This document shows, piece after piece, positions 8,042 through 17,282 of a stretch of 64,000 nt of DNA. How positions within the stretch are numbered: the first letter of the stretch is position 1; the number at the start of each line of letters is the position of its first letter. The notes beneath the pieces were generated by a model that was given only the letters and a program-made list of their open reading frames with translations, searched no databases and was not told the origin of the DNA. This DNA comes from Exiguobacterium sp. KRL4. GTDB lineage: Bacteria; Bacillota; Bacilli; Exiguobacteriales; Exiguobacteriaceae. The position numbers were made by a program, and so were the translations under genes. Where the stretch lies: NCBI RefSeq assembly GCF_001870785.1, contig NZ_MOLV01000019.1, positions 62,001 to 126,000 of the forward strand, written 5' to 3'.

Positions 8042-9415
8042 AAAGCGCATCCATTTGGAATCAGTATTTGAACGCATGTAGCGGAAAGGCAAATCGAACT
8101 TCGTCGTATTATGGACAAGTCCTTTTCGATGGCTGAACGTCTCAAAACTATATTTGCCATGATAGCCGCCAATCCCGCTTGATCCGACTCCACCAAACGG
8201 TAAATTGTGCTGAGCGACATGCATCAACGTATCGTTCACACAACCCCCTCCGAAGGATACCCGGCTCAAGACCCGTTCCTTGACGAATTCGTTTTCTGTG
8301 AACAGATAAAGTGCTAGTGGTTTGTCGCGGTCCGTGACAAACGTGATGACGTCTTCGATTTCTTCATATACCAGAACCGGTAAAATCGGACCAAAGATTT
8401 CTTCCTGCATCAATTTTGAATCGACTGAAACGTTTGTCATGACGGTTGGCGCCATCTTTCTTGATTCCGGATCGACTTGTCCACCAAATTGAATGTCACC
8501 TTGCGCAAGGTAACTCGTCAATCGTTCCAAGTGACCGTCGGAGACGATTTTGACATACGAGCCAACACCAACCCCATTCCCATACTGAGAAAATGCTTCC
8601 TCTTCAATTAATCGTAAAAATGTTTCCCGGACGTCTTGATGGACAAATACATAATCTGGCGCGATACACGTTTGCCCGGCGTTTAACCATTTTCCCCAGG
8701 CAATCCGTTTTGCAGCCAGTCGCAAGTCTGCATCTTTATGAACGATCGTCGGAGACTTCCCACCCAGTTCAAGCGTGACCGGCGTTAAATGTTTGGCTGC
8801 TGCCTGATGAACGATTTTCCCGACACGCGTCGAGCCGGTAAAGAAGATATAGTCAAACTTCTCTTCTAAAACGGCCGCACTCACATCGGCATCACCTTCG
8901 ATGACTAAACCAAAACGTTGATGGAACGCCGTCTCAAATACTTCGCGTAAGACACGTGAGACATTCGGCGTCAATTCAGATGGTTTCAGGACAACCGTAT
9001 TCCCGGCTGCAATCGCTCCAATGACTGGGGCAAGTGCCAATTGGAATGGATAGTTCCAAGGTGCGATGACAAGAACGTTTCCGTACGGTTCGAAACGGAT
9101 TTCACTTTTCGATCCAAAATGGAGCAACGGTGTTCCAACACGGCGTGGTTTGGCGAGTCGCCGCAATTGTTTTTCCATTCGATTCAGTTCGCCATAAACA
9201 AATCCAATCTCCGTCGTAAACGCATCTTGCCGTCCTTTATTCAAGTCTACTTTCAACGCTTCATAGATCGCTTCCTCATGCGTTTCAATCGCTTGTTTCA
9301 AAAACGTCAACATACTTAATCTGAAGGCGATGCTCCGTGTGGCACCCGTCTTGAAAAATGTTCGTTGTGCGCCGATATGACTTGATAGATCTGATCCAAT
9401 TACCGTCAATCCCAT
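8033..9415 (-). CDS. NAD(P)-dependent aldehyde dehydrogenase, class 3-like
   Basis: Soluble or membrane-associated oxidoreductase converting aldehydes to acids. It has 460 residues, the length of the class 3 (YwdH/fatty-aldehyde) group. Visible motifs: APWNYPF (Asn121), FTGSTRVGK cofactor loop, TLELGGKSP (general base Glu216), NAGQTCIAPDY (nucleophile Cys250), EEIFGPILPVL and the C-terminal PFGGVGSSGIGGYHGKYSFETFSH. AAAGGGGGA precedes the ATG. The substrate cannot be told from sequence; stress aldehyde clearance is the usual role of the group. Confidence 0.92.
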   Translation of the reverse strand: MGLTVIGSDLSSHIGAQRTFFKTGATRSIAFRLSMLTFLKQAIETHEEAIYEALKVDLNKGRQDAFTTEIGFVYGELNRMEKQLRRLAKPRRVGTPLLHFGSKSEIRFEPYGNVLVIAPWNYPFQLALAPVIGAIAAGNTVVLKPSELTPNVSRVLREVFETAFHQRFGLVIEGDADVSAAVLEEKFDYIFFTGSTRVGKIVHQAAAKHLTPVTLELGGKSPTIVHKDADLRLAAKRIAWGKWLNAGQTCIAPDYVFVHQDVRETFLRLIEEEAFSQYGNGVGVGSYVKIVSDGHLERLTSYLAQGDIQFGGQVDPESRKMAPTVMTNVSVDSKLMQEEIFGPILPVLVYEEIEDVITFVTDRDKPLALYLFTENEFVKERVLSRVSFGGGCVNDTLMHVAQHNLPFGGVGSSGIGGYHGKYSFETFSHRKGLVHNTTKFDLPFRYMRSNTDSKWMRFLL

Positions 9416-9482
9416 CGATTGTTCCCCCTTGTCATGTCTTCCAATTCTTCCTTATCATTCTACCATAGCTGTTGAAGCAAAC

Positions 9483-9514
9483 AAAAAAAGCGGAGAGTCT
9501 TTTCTCCGCTTTTC
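9483..9514 (-). terminator. Terminator after deoD
   Basis: AAAAGCGGAGA / TCTCCGCTTTT stem-loop with a T-run on the minus strand (and an A-run opposite), directly after deoD. Confidence 0.8.
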
Positions 9515-9516
9515 CT

Positions 9517-10224
9517 TTACAGCTGAATCGCTGTCTCTAGTGCTACTTTCATCATATCGTTAAACGTCGTTTGACGTTCTTCCGCTGTCGTTTCTTCGCC
9601 GGTCAACAAATGATCGGAAATCGTTAAGATCGTCAAGGCGTTGACTTTATGTTTTGCAGCAAGTGTGTAAAGACCAGCTGCTTCCATCTCGATTGCGAGG
9701 CAACCGAAGTCCGCCCATTTTTTAAAATGATGGAAATCATCTTGATAAAATTGATCCGTCGTGAAGATTTGACCGACTTTCGCATCAATCCCGTGTTCTT
9801 TCGCTGTGTTGTATGCTTTATGCAACAGATCAAACGATGCCGTAGGTGCATAGTCGAGTCCGTTAAAACGGACACGGTTCTGTGCCATATCGTGTGAAGC
9901 ACTCATCGCGATGACGACGTCACGGACTTTCACGTCTGGTGTGATTCCACCGGCAGTCCCGACACGAATCAGGTTTTTCGCGCCATACGATTGAATCAAT
10001 TCATTGGCATAAATCGACATCGATGGCACACCCATGCCCGTCCCTTGAACCGATACTTTTTTCCCTTTGTACGTTCCTGTAAAGCCGTACATCCCACGGA
10101 CTTCATTATAGAGAACAACATCCTCTAAAAATGTCTCGGCGATGTATTTCGCCCGGAGTGGATCTCCTGGAAGTAAAACCGTTTCTGCAATCTGACCTTC
10201 TGTTGCGTTAATGTGTACGCTCAT
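9517..10224 (-). CDS. deoD: Purine nucleoside phosphorylase DeoD
   Basis: Hexameric phosphorylase splitting purine (deoxy)nucleosides to base and (deoxy)ribose 1-phosphate in salvage. It has 235 residues from the ATG at 10224, which follows AAGGAGGAATCGTAC; a longer reading to 10278 would lack that site and overlap the gene upstream. Motifs: [32 protein letters not shown], and ECMEAAG-like [12 protein letters not shown]. It lies only 25 bases behind the yesN-like regulator with no terminator between, so it may be read from that operon, although an internal promoter is possible. A purine permease gene follows divergently upstream of the regulators. Confidence 0.94.
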   Translation of the reverse strand: MSVHINATEGQIAETVLLPGDPLRAKYIAETFLEDVVLYNEVRGMYGFTGTYKGKKVSVQGTGMGVPSMSIYANELIQSYGAKNLIRVGTAGGITPDVKVRDVVIAMSASHDMAQNRVRFNGLDYAPTASFDLLHKAYNTAKEHGIDAKVGQIFTTDQFYQDDFHHFKKWADFGCLAIEMEAAGLYTLAAKHKVNALTILTISDHLLTGEETTAEERQTTFNDMMKVALETAIQL

Positions 10225-10249
10225 GTACGATTCCTCCTTGAAATGTCGA

Positions 10250-10957
10250 CTAAACAGACAACAACTCTCTGAACTCATTCGGGGTCATCCCAAACTGCTT
10301 TTTAAACACTTTCCGAAAATATTTGTCATCGTGATATCCGACTTCAAGCGCAATTTCATAAATCCGGGCGTCTGTCTCCCCGAGCAATTCTTTGGCACGA
10401 TTCAAACGAATCGTTTGAATGTAATCGGATAAATTAACGGAAAAACGTTGTTTAAACCGTCTTGAAATGTATTCTCGGCTTAAGTAAAAGCGTTCACTCA
10501 TGAGTTGAAGCGTTAGTTCTTCCGCATAATGTGTCGCAATGTATTTTGCAATCTGATCAATCGCCTCCCCCTGTTCTTGAACAGGACATAGCAATTCCAT
10601 CGCCCGGGCAAGTGCATCATTTAAAATGTCCGGATCGATTGGTTTTAGTAAGTAATCAAAAGATTGATGTAAAATCGCACGACGCATATACGTATAATCA
10701 TCATACCCTGTCAGTACGATCGTGACGACCTTTGGATGATGATTTTTTGTCCATTCCAGTAAACTTAAACCGTCTAGTCCAGGCATTTCGACATCCGTTA
10801 GCATCAAATCGATTTTTTCCTGATCCAATAATTGTTTTGCCGTAACTCCATTGTCTGCTTCAAAAATACTGGTGACTTTCCATTCATCCCATTCTCCGAG
10901 TAATTTAACGGCATCTCGTACATGTTGTTCATCGTCTACAATCAATACATTCATCAT
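10250..10957 (-). CDS. AraC-type response regulator (YesN family)
   Basis: Two-component response regulator of 235 residues: receiver domain (about 1-118, phospho-Asp55 in [12 protein letters not shown], Lys in YLLKPI) and an AraC/XylS double helix-turn-helix at the C-terminus ([22 protein letters not shown] and [32 protein letters not shown]). The linker is short for this family. It overlaps its kinase gene by four bases (ATGA). YesN-type regulators normally control nearby sugar ABC importers, so the split transporter at 14-21 kb is the likely target. Confidence 0.88.
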   Translation of the reverse strand: MMNVLIVDDEQHVRDAVKLLGEWDEWKVTSIFEADNGVTAKQLLDQEKIDLMLTDVEMPGLDGLSLLEWTKNHHPKVVTIVLTGYDDYTYMRRAILHQSFDYLLKPIDPDILNDALARAMELLCPVQEQGEAIDQIAKYIATHYAEELTLQLMSERFYLSREYISRRFKQRFSVNLSDYIQTIRLNRAKELLGETDARIYEIALEVGYHDDKYFRKVFKKQFGMTPNEFRELLSV

Positions 10958-12711
10958 AGTTCCTCCTGTTCAACGGGAATACGAATGACGATTCTAAAAC
11001 CACCTTCTGCCGGAGATTGCAGCACCATGCTTGCTTGGTCCCCATAAAAGATGAGTAAGCGTTCGTAGATATTGTGTAGCCCGATTCCAGACGTTTGCCG
11101 ATCTTCCGGTCTCCGGTGCATCCGCATCGTTTGATCAATCGTATCAAGCACAGGCGGATCCATGATCACACCGCTGTTTTCAACTTGAATGATCAGCTGG
11201 TCACCATCACTTCTGACTTTATAGGCCAAATAATTTTCCGTCGCATCCATTTGCTGATTGAACGCATGTTTGAAGTAATTTTCCGCAAAGGGTTGCAAAA
11301 TCATTTTCGGGACTTCAATCGAATTCATGTGCCACGGCACATCGACGATATAACGAAAACGATTTGGAAAACGTTGTTGTTGGAGACGCATATAGGATTG
11401 CAGATGATCAACTTCTTGTTTTAAGGTGACAATCGTCTGCTCGTTGTTCATCGAATAACGCATCATCTGCGACAAGCCAGTGATGGAACGATAGGCGACT
11501 TTACGGTCTCCTTGCAACGTCGTTGTTCCGATCGACTGTAAGGCGTTGAATAAAAAGTGTGGATTCAACTGTGATTGTAGCGCCCGTAATTCATTCGTCC
11601 GATTTTCAAGAGCAAGCCGGTACTCACGTTTAATTAATCGATCAATCCGTTGAATCATCCTCTGAAATTGCCGGTTCAGCAATCCAATCTCATCATTCGT
11701 CGTCGCAACGAATTGAGCCGATAAATCACCTTGTTCAACACGCCATACGTTTGCCGTCAGCTGTTTGATCGGTTTCGTGATTTCAAGGGCTACGAGACTT
11801 GCTGCCATGATCATTAAAATCAAGGAGACGGCACCAATCAAGATTAAAATCAAGGCCGTTTCATTGGCCCCTTTGACGACTGAAGCATAGGGAATCGCCT
11901 TTACTAATGTGATCGGGACACCTTGTGTGTTTGTTTTAGCGTAGACGATGAAGGAATCACCGACCCGCATACTGCCGTTCGTCCCCGTAAATCGATCGTT
12001 CGTGACAGGGAGTGCTTGTCCCGTTTTCGCGATCAGTTGATTCCCATTCATCAGCCAAAGTGATTCACCCGGGAAATTCTCAAACAACTTTAACTGTTGT
12101 TCGAACACACTTGTCGGGATGTCAACTGACAGAAAACCAAGTGGTTCGTCCGTTTCCACCCGGTTGATCCGGTAGCGAAAACTGACGATTTCTTCCTCAT
12201 CAAGAATCATCGTATGCGTATTATAAGCAGCTATCCGGTGAGCGGGATCAATCAACCATCCATTTTTTTGTTTCATCAACCGAAAATAATCCGTTTCTTG
12301 TAACCAATCAAATTTTCCTCTGCTCGAAGTTTTCATATTGTAGACAGAGTACTCGGAGTTGCCTTTTAAGATGACGAAATGAAGCTGCTCGATGTCTTGC
12401 CTCGATAAAAAAAGACCTAATAACGCTCGTGAAATCACACCTTCTGATTCGCTCAGTTCAGCATCTGCCCCAACGTTCATGATGTTGATCAACGAACGAT
12501 TGGCATAAAGGCTCGTCGGTAACCGTCGCACATCTTCCATATAATGACTGATTTGGTTGCTTCCTCTTTTTAAAGCATTCAGGCTCGAACGTTCGGCCTG
12601 TTCTACATTTTGGTGACGGACATACAGGTAAGAAGCTGACGTAGCAAGCGTTGTAGGAATCAGAATCGCCAAGACGACAAGTCGAATCAAACGTGTCCGG
12701 ATGCTCTTCAC
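10954..12711 (-). CDS. Sensor histidine kinase, YesM family
   Basis: Membrane kinase of 585 residues partnered with the next gene. One N-terminal membrane helix, a large extracellular Cache-like sensor (about 40-275), a second helix (ALILILIGAVSLILMIMAAS), a HAMP linker, a His_kinase domain with the phospho-His in LNPHFLFNALQSIGT, and a HATPase (GIGLHNIYERLLIFYG). I chose the GTG at 12711 because GGAGGGAGACGGCA precedes it; the ATG at 12756 has no ribosome binding site. Such kinases usually sense an oligosaccharide or its binding protein. Confidence 0.87.
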   Translation of the reverse strand: MKSIRTRLIRLVVLAILIPTTLATSASYLYVRHQNVEQAERSSLNALKRGSNQISHYMEDVRRLPTSLYANRSLINIMNVGADAELSESEGVISRALLGLFLSRQDIEQLHFVILKGNSEYSVYNMKTSSRGKFDWLQETDYFRLMKQKNGWLIDPAHRIAAYNTHTMILDEEEIVSFRYRINRVETDEPLGFLSVDIPTSVFEQQLKLFENFPGESLWLMNGNQLIAKTGQALPVTNDRFTGTNGSMRVGDSFIVYAKTNTQGVPITLVKAIPYASVVKGANETALILILIGAVSLILMIMAASLVALEITKPIKQLTANVWRVEQGDLSAQFVATTNDEIGLLNRQFQRMIQRIDRLIKREYRLALENRTNELRALQSQLNPHFLFNALQSIGTTTLQGDRKVAYRSITGLSQMMRYSMNNEQTIVTLKQEVDHLQSYMRLQQQRFPNRFRYIVDVPWHMNSIEVPKMILQPFAENYFKHAFNQQMDATENYLAYKVRSDGDQLIIQVENSGVIMDPPVLDTIDQTMRMHRRPEDRQTSGIGLHNIYERLLIFYGDQASMVLQSPAEGGFRIVIRIPVEQEEL

Positions 12712-12841
12712 TGCCGTCTCCCTCCATCCTTTTTCTTCTAGTAAGTAGTATATCATAGCTGTATCCGCTTACATGCATGCCTTTTATTTCTTTCGCTCTC
12801 CTTCTTGCTTCATCAGAATTCTCTTCATCAAAAAAGAATAC

Positions 12842-12887
12842 TTGATTCCGAATGAATATTGCTATAACATCGTTAATGTTCGTTTTT
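12842..12887 (+). promoter_or_regulatory. Purine permease promoter with candidate PurR boxes
   Basis: TTGATT (12842-12847) and an extended -10 TGCTATAAC (TATAAC at 12863-12868), spacer 15. A 13-base window at 12875-12887, AATGTTCGTTTTT, fits the inverted PurBox AWWGTTCGGWWWT at 12 of 13 positions. A weaker direct PurBox (12844-12856, CCGAA core, about 9 of 13) lies 18 bases upstream, close to the 16-17 spacing of B. subtilis PurR operators. No guanine riboswitch was seen. Confidence 0.45.
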
Positions 12888-12921
12888 AACAAACTTTTGA
12901 TAGTAAGGTGGTTTCTGACCC

Positions 12922-14214
12922 ATGTTCAAACTTTCTGCACACCATACAACGGCCAAACGTGAAATCCAAGCGGGTTTCATTACCTTCATTACGATGGCTT
13001 ACATTCTTTTTGTTAACCCCACCATCTTGTCGGAAGCGGGAATCCCTCAAGATCAAGCCTTCTCGGCAACAATCATCGCGACACTTATCGGAACGTTACT
13101 GATGGGCTTTTACGCCAATCTTCCGATTGCTGTTGCACCAGGTATGGGGTTAAATGCTTATTTTACGTATACCCTCGTCATCGGTGAAAAAATTCCTTAT
13201 CAAACGGCTTTATCTGTCGTTTTTGTAGCGGGACTGATTTTTCTCCTTTTGTCCTTGTCGCCTTTACGGACGAAACTCATCGAGGTCATTCCGGCGACAC
13301 TTAAATTAGCAATCACAGGCGGGATTGGTCTATTCATCGCCTCACTCGGTTTAAAAATGTCTGGCATTCTGATTGCTGATCCGGCATCACTGATCACCAT
13401 TGGATCATTGACGTCACCGGAAGCACTCATCACGTTGATTGGTCTGCTCGTTGCCGCCATCTTAACGATCAAGCGTGTACCCGGCGGTCTCCTCTACGCG
13501 ATGTTACTATCCGGAATACTCGCTTTCTTTACGGGAGAGCTGACATTTTCTAAAACGTTGGTAGCTTTACCCACCTTACCGGAAGGCATCCTTGTCGCGA
13601 ATCCGTTATCCGCTATCCAAGATGTCATCCAGTATGGCTTGTTCAGCGGAGTCCTGTCCTTTGTCCTCGTGACGATGTTTGATACGACCGGTACGATGGT
13701 AGCAGTCGGCGAACAAGCTGGTCTGATTGAAAAAGATGGTTCTTTAAAAAACAGTGAACGGGCCCTGTTATCCGATTCGACGGCGATGATTGTCGGATCG
13801 ATGTTCGGAACCAGTCCAACGACGGCTTACGTCGAATCAGCTTCCGGTGTCGCAGCTGGTGGACGAACCGGTTTAACGTCTGTCACGGTCGGCATCTTAT
13901 TTGCACTCGCTGCGGTCTTCGGTCCGATCGTTCAGTCGATTTCTAACGTCCCTGCCATCACCGCACCTGCTCTATTGCTGGTCGGCGCCTTGATGCTCCA
14001 AAACATCAAACAGATTGACTGGGATGATTTCAGCGAAGCATTTACGGCCTTTATGGTAATCATCATCATGCCTCTTTCTGGCAGCATCGCGACAGGAATC
14101 GCTTTTGGATTCATCATCTACCCGATCATGAAGGCCGTTCAAAAACAACGTGTTCACTTCTTGATTTATCTGTTTGCCGTTCTATTTTTCATTCAATTGT
14201 TTTTCCTTCATTAA
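12922..14214 (+). CDS. Hypoxanthine/guanine permease, AzgA (NCS2) family
   Basis: Membrane purine importer of 430 residues with many helices. AzgA-family features: TTAKREIQAGFITFITMAYILFVNP near the N-terminus, VAPGMGLNAYFTYT, TMFDTTGTMVAVGEQAG and the conserved MFGTSPTTAYVESASGVAAGGRTGLTSV. Length and motifs match PbuG/PbuO; I cannot separate these two by eye. AAGGTGG is the ribosome binding site. The promoter region has PurR-box-like sequences, and the salvage enzyme DeoD is encoded nearby on the other strand. Confidence 0.9.
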   Translation: MFKLSAHHTTAKREIQAGFITFITMAYILFVNPTILSEAGIPQDQAFSATIIATLIGTLLMGFYANLPIAVAPGMGLNAYFTYTLVIGEKIPYQTALSVVFVAGLIFLLLSLSPLRTKLIEVIPATLKLAITGGIGLFIASLGLKMSGILIADPASLITIGSLTSPEALITLIGLLVAAILTIKRVPGGLLYAMLLSGILAFFTGELTFSKTLVALPTLPEGILVANPLSAIQDVIQYGLFSGVLSFVLVTMFDTTGTMVAVGEQAGLIEKDGSLKNSERALLSDSTAMIVGSMFGTSPTTAYVESASGVAAGGRTGLTSVTVGILFALAAVFGPIVQSISNVPAITAPALLLVGALMLQNIKQIDWDDFSEAFTAFMVIIIMPLSGSIATGIAFGFIIYPIMKAVQKQRVHFLIYLFAVLFFIQLFFLH

Positions 14215-14262
14215 AAAAAGCATGTTGCTTCCAATTTTTGTTGGAAGCAACACGCTTTTTTA
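14214..14262. terminator. Bidirectional terminator, purine permease / sugar-binding protein
   Basis: AAAAAAGCATGTTGCTTCCAA / TTGGAAGCAACACGCTTTTTT stem between convergent genes, with T-runs on both strands. Confidence 0.88.
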
Positions 14263-15549
14263 TTATTTCTTCATTTTTTCCCATGTCTTCGTAAAGTCTT
14301 GTAACATCTCTTCCGATGTTTTTTGTTTCCCTACATATGCTTGCATGATGGCACCAAATTCATTGACGGCACCGTCCGGATACTTAAACCAGTTCCATGA
14401 GATGGTTTTATCTTCTTTAGAGTACTTGATGATATCGTCAGCGAGTGGTCCAAGATCCGCTGCTTCGATTGATTTGAAAGCAGGAATAAACTTGAACTTA
14501 TTGACCATATAATCTTTTCCTGTTTCAGATGTCGCCATCCACTCCAAGAATTTTTTACCTTCTTCTTTATTTTTCGAGTTTTTATTGACGACCCAGTTAT
14601 TCGGAACGCCTACTGGAAGCCGATCCATTTTTTCTTTATCATCATTGATTGGCATCGGGATGAAGCCCATTTCGATATCCGGATTCACGTCCGTAATCAA
14701 TTGTTGCGCCCAGTTTCCTTGTTGGATCATCGCTGTTTTCCCTTCAGCGAACTGAGAGACTTGTGTATTGTAATCAGTCGTCAACGGATTTTTGTTGCCG
14801 TACTCGATCGTTAAGTCAAACAGGTTCATGAACTCTTTGAATTGTTTGTTGTCTTCAAACTTCCCTTTTCCAGCGTTTAAGTCCGCGATGAACTGATCCG
14901 GATCATCCTGTTGCGCCATCGGGATGTTCATCAAGTGGTTTCCGAGAATCCACCATTCGCCATATCCGATTGAAAATGGTGTGACACCATCTGCTTTAAG
15001 CTTTTTAGATGCTTCTGTCAATTCAGTCAACGTTTTCGGTAATTCGGTAATCCCTGCTTTTTTGAAGATTTCTTTATTATAGATGAATCCATAACCTTCT
15101 AAGTTCATCGGCATACCGTACAGTTTTCCATCAATCGTCATCGGCTCTTTCGACAGATCCGTCAAATCACTGACCCATTTTTCATCCGACAAATCTTCTA
15201 GCTTGTCCTGCCATGTTTTTGCTTCCGTGAATCCACCGTTATTAAAAACGTCCGGCTCGTTCCCTGAAGCAAACTGTGATTTCAAGGCAGCGCCATAATC
15301 CGATCCGCCACCCACCGTTTGAACCACTACTTTTACGCCAGTTTCTTTTTCGTACGCTTTTGCCATTTTCTCCATGTCTTTTGCGATTTCAGCTTTAAAT
15401 TGGAATACGTTGAGGGTCTTTCCATCCTTGGAAGAGCCACTGTCCTTTGAGTCATCACTATTGAGTGTTCCACCGCCACCACATGCTGCAAGTGCTACGA
15501 CCATTGCCGTCGCGGCAACCGGTAGTGCTGCCCATTTACGTTTACGCAT
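14263..15549 (-). CDS. Carbohydrate ABC importer, substrate-binding lipoprotein
   Basis: Extracellular lipid-anchored binding protein of 428 residues, family 1 solute-binding (MalE/MsmE-like). The signal peptide ends in lipobox LAAC (MRKRKWAALPVAATAMVVAL then AACGGGG), followed by a Ser/Asp/Lys linker. It has the typical C-terminal segments (VGVPNNWVVNKNSKNKEEGKKFLEWMA). AGGGAGGT precedes the ATG. It is about 4 kb away from its probable permeases at 19.7-21.5 kb, but both promoters share one element and cre sites. The sugar is unknown. Confidence 0.88.
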   Translation of the reverse strand: MRKRKWAALPVAATAMVVALAACGGGGTLNSDDSKDSGSSKDGKTLNVFQFKAEIAKDMEKMAKAYEKETGVKVVVQTVGGGSDYGAALKSQFASGNEPDVFNNGGFTEAKTWQDKLEDLSDEKWVSDLTDLSKEPMTIDGKLYGMPMNLEGYGFIYNKEIFKKAGITELPKTLTELTEASKKLKADGVTPFSIGYGEWWILGNHLMNIPMAQQDDPDQFIADLNAGKGKFEDNKQFKEFMNLFDLTIEYGNKNPLTTDYNTQVSQFAEGKTAMIQQGNWAQQLITDVNPDIEMGFIPMPINDDKEKMDRLPVGVPNNWVVNKNSKNKEEGKKFLEWMATSETGKDYMVNKFKFIPAFKSIEAADLGPLADDIIKYSKEDKTISWNWFKYPDGAVNEFGAIMQAYVGKQKTSEEMLQDFTKTWEKMKK

Positions 15550-15588
15550 TCGGATACCTCCCTGATTTTCGAGTTGATAATCGTGCTA

Positions 15589-15668
15589 CGCTTTTACATT
15601 AAATGAAAACGCTTGCAATAAAAACGGATAATTTTGTCCGGTGTGGTGGAAAATATTGAACAATCGTT
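15589..15668 (-). promoter_or_regulatory. Binding-protein promoter: shared element and cre site
   Basis: GGTGGAAAATATTGAAC begins a 24-base element (15645-15668, plus-strand reading) found again at 21589-21612 with two differences. Nearer the gene, ATGAAAACGCTTGCA (15603-15617) fits the CcpA cre consensus WTGNAANCGNWNNCW fully. On the minus strand TTGCAA, 16 bases and TAAAAG form a possible promoter that overlaps cre. Predicted: an activator (perhaps the YesN-like regulator) at the upstream element, CcpA repression at cre. Confidence 0.6.
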
Positions 15669-15737
15669 ATCCGACAGAAAAACTCGGGATTAGTGTATGA
15701 TAAAAGTAGATACTACTTTACGAAGGAGTTTGATGCA

Positions 15738-17201
15738 ATGTCCCTACAATTTACGATTTTACTGATTGGTTTACTGTTATTCATAGCCGTCTGGACGACG
15801 AAGTTATCCAGTCGTCTCAACATTCCGGCGCTCTTGATTTTTATCGCCCTCGGAATGATTGCCGGAAGCGATATTACCGGATTCATCCGATTCGACGATG
15901 CGGAGCTTGCACAATTGCTTGGTACGGTGGCATTAATCATCATTTTATTCGAGGGTGGACTTCAGACTGTTTGGAAAGAAGTCAAAACAGAACTCAGTCC
16001 TTCGCTCTCACTTGCTACATTCGGCGTCTTCACTGCTACTACGATCGTCGCAGTCGCTTCCCACTACATTCTTGGTTTCAGTTGGGCCAATGCCTTTTTG
16101 TTAGGTGCAATCGTTGGATCGACGGACGCCGCGGCGATTTTTTCGGTCCTTAGCGGGCAATCGGTTCGGCGGAAAATCGGTTCGACCTTAGAACTCGAAT
16201 CAGGCACAAACGATCCGATGGCTGTTTTCCTGACCGTCTTTTTCCTTGAATTCGTCACGAATCCGAAAGATGCCTCGCTTGTTTCCGGTCTCTCCTCACT
16301 TGTTTGGGAAATGGTAGTGGGATTACTGCTCGGACTACTGCTCGGATGGATCGCCTCCACTTTACTTAACCGAATCGACTTAAGCTCATCTAGTTTTTAT
16401 CCGATTCTCTTGATGTCGTTTGCCTTTCTTTCATTCGGCATTGCCGATACGGTCCATGCGAGTGGTTTTTTAGCCGTTTACGTCACAGCCATCTATATTA
16501 GCAACCATGAGTTGGTCTATCGCCAAACGCTTGTCCGCTTCACGATGAGCATGGCACATCTTGCTCAAATCGGGATGTTCATCGTGCTCGGATTACTCGT
16601 CTTTCCGAAACAATTACTTGATCCACGCGTGATTTTATCCTCGATTGCGTTAGCATTGATTCTGATCTTCATCGCACGCCCTGTTTCTGTCTGGCTGAGC
16701 TTGTTGCCCTTTAAATATTCGTGGCAAGAAAAAGTCTTTATTTCCTTCGCTGGGCTCAAAGGAGCTGTCCCGATCATACTCGCAACCTATCCACTTGTTG
16801 CTGGTATTGATAATGCCGGAATGATCTTTAATATCGTCTTTTTCACCGTGCTTCTGTCCACGCTCATTCAAGGAAGTGTCTTAACCTTTTTAGCAGAACG
16901 ACTGCATTTAAACGAAACCGGTTCTTCGACCATCCAAACGGTCATTGAGTTCATGTCGATTGGTAAACCGAATGCCGAAATCATTGAACTGACGATTCCA
17001 ACTTCTCATCCATTTGTCGGGAAAGCGATCTCGGAGATTGATCTTCCACAAGAATTTTTAATCACGGCAATTATTCGAGATGATCAAATCGTCACCCCTC
17101 GGGGAGATACGATTTTCGAAGGTCGGGATCAATTACTTCTATTAACACCAAAACATCGTATCAAAACGCTGAAACGCTTTTTATTTCCTAAAACTTCATG
17201 A
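15738..17201 (+). CDS. Cation/proton antiporter, CPA1 family with TrkA_C domain (NhaP2-like)
   Basis: Membrane K+ or Na+/H+ exchanger of 487 residues. About 12 hydrophobic segments; the family core appears as GAIVGSTDAAAIFSVLSG and LELESGTNDPMAVFLT, followed near the end by a cytoplasmic TrkA_C (RCK_C) domain (about 400-480, with PTSHPFVGKAISEIDLPQEFLITAIIR). AAGGAG lies 12 bases before the ATG at 15738; the longer reading from 15693 has no site. A TATGAT -10 box lies at 15696-15701. RCK_C domains often bind c-di-AMP or nucleotides, so ligand control of ion flux is likely by analogy. Confidence 0.87.
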   Translation: MSLQFTILLIGLLLFIAVWTTKLSSRLNIPALLIFIALGMIAGSDITGFIRFDDAELAQLLGTVALIIILFEGGLQTVWKEVKTELSPSLSLATFGVFTATTIVAVASHYILGFSWANAFLLGAIVGSTDAAAIFSVLSGQSVRRKIGSTLELESGTNDPMAVFLTVFFLEFVTNPKDASLVSGLSSLVWEMVVGLLLGLLLGWIASTLLNRIDLSSSSFYPILLMSFAFLSFGIADTVHASGFLAVYVTAIYISNHELVYRQTLVRFTMSMAHLAQIGMFIVLGLLVFPKQLLDPRVILSSIALALILIFIARPVSVWLSLLPFKYSWQEKVFISFAGLKGAVPIILATYPLVAGIDNAGMIFNIVFFTVLLSTLIQGSVLTFLAERLHLNETGSSTIQTVIEFMSIGKPNAEIIELTIPTSHPFVGKAISEIDLPQEFLITAIIRDDQIVTPRGDTIFEGRDQLLLLTPKHRIKTLKRFLFPKTS

Positions 17202-17205
17202 CAAA

Positions 17206-17250
17206 GAACAGGGGTAACGGATTTGAAATCCGCTACCCCCGTTCTGTTTA
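17206..17250 (+). terminator. Terminator of the antiporter gene
   Basis: GAACAGGGGTAACGGATTT / AAATCCGCTACCCCCGTTC stem followed by TGTTT, between convergent genes. Confidence 0.75.
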
Positions 17251-17282
17251 AAGACCAACGCTTGAGTCAGCCCTGATGATAA

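Noticed and set aside
10225-10278. N-terminal extension of DeoD
   Set aside because: The ATG at 10224 has an ideal AAGGAGG site and gives the family length; the extension would overlap the regulator gene.
12712-12756. ATG start for the YesM-type kinase at 12756
   Set aside because: No ribosome binding site there, while GGAGGG precedes the GTG at 12711 and the extension is not signal-like.
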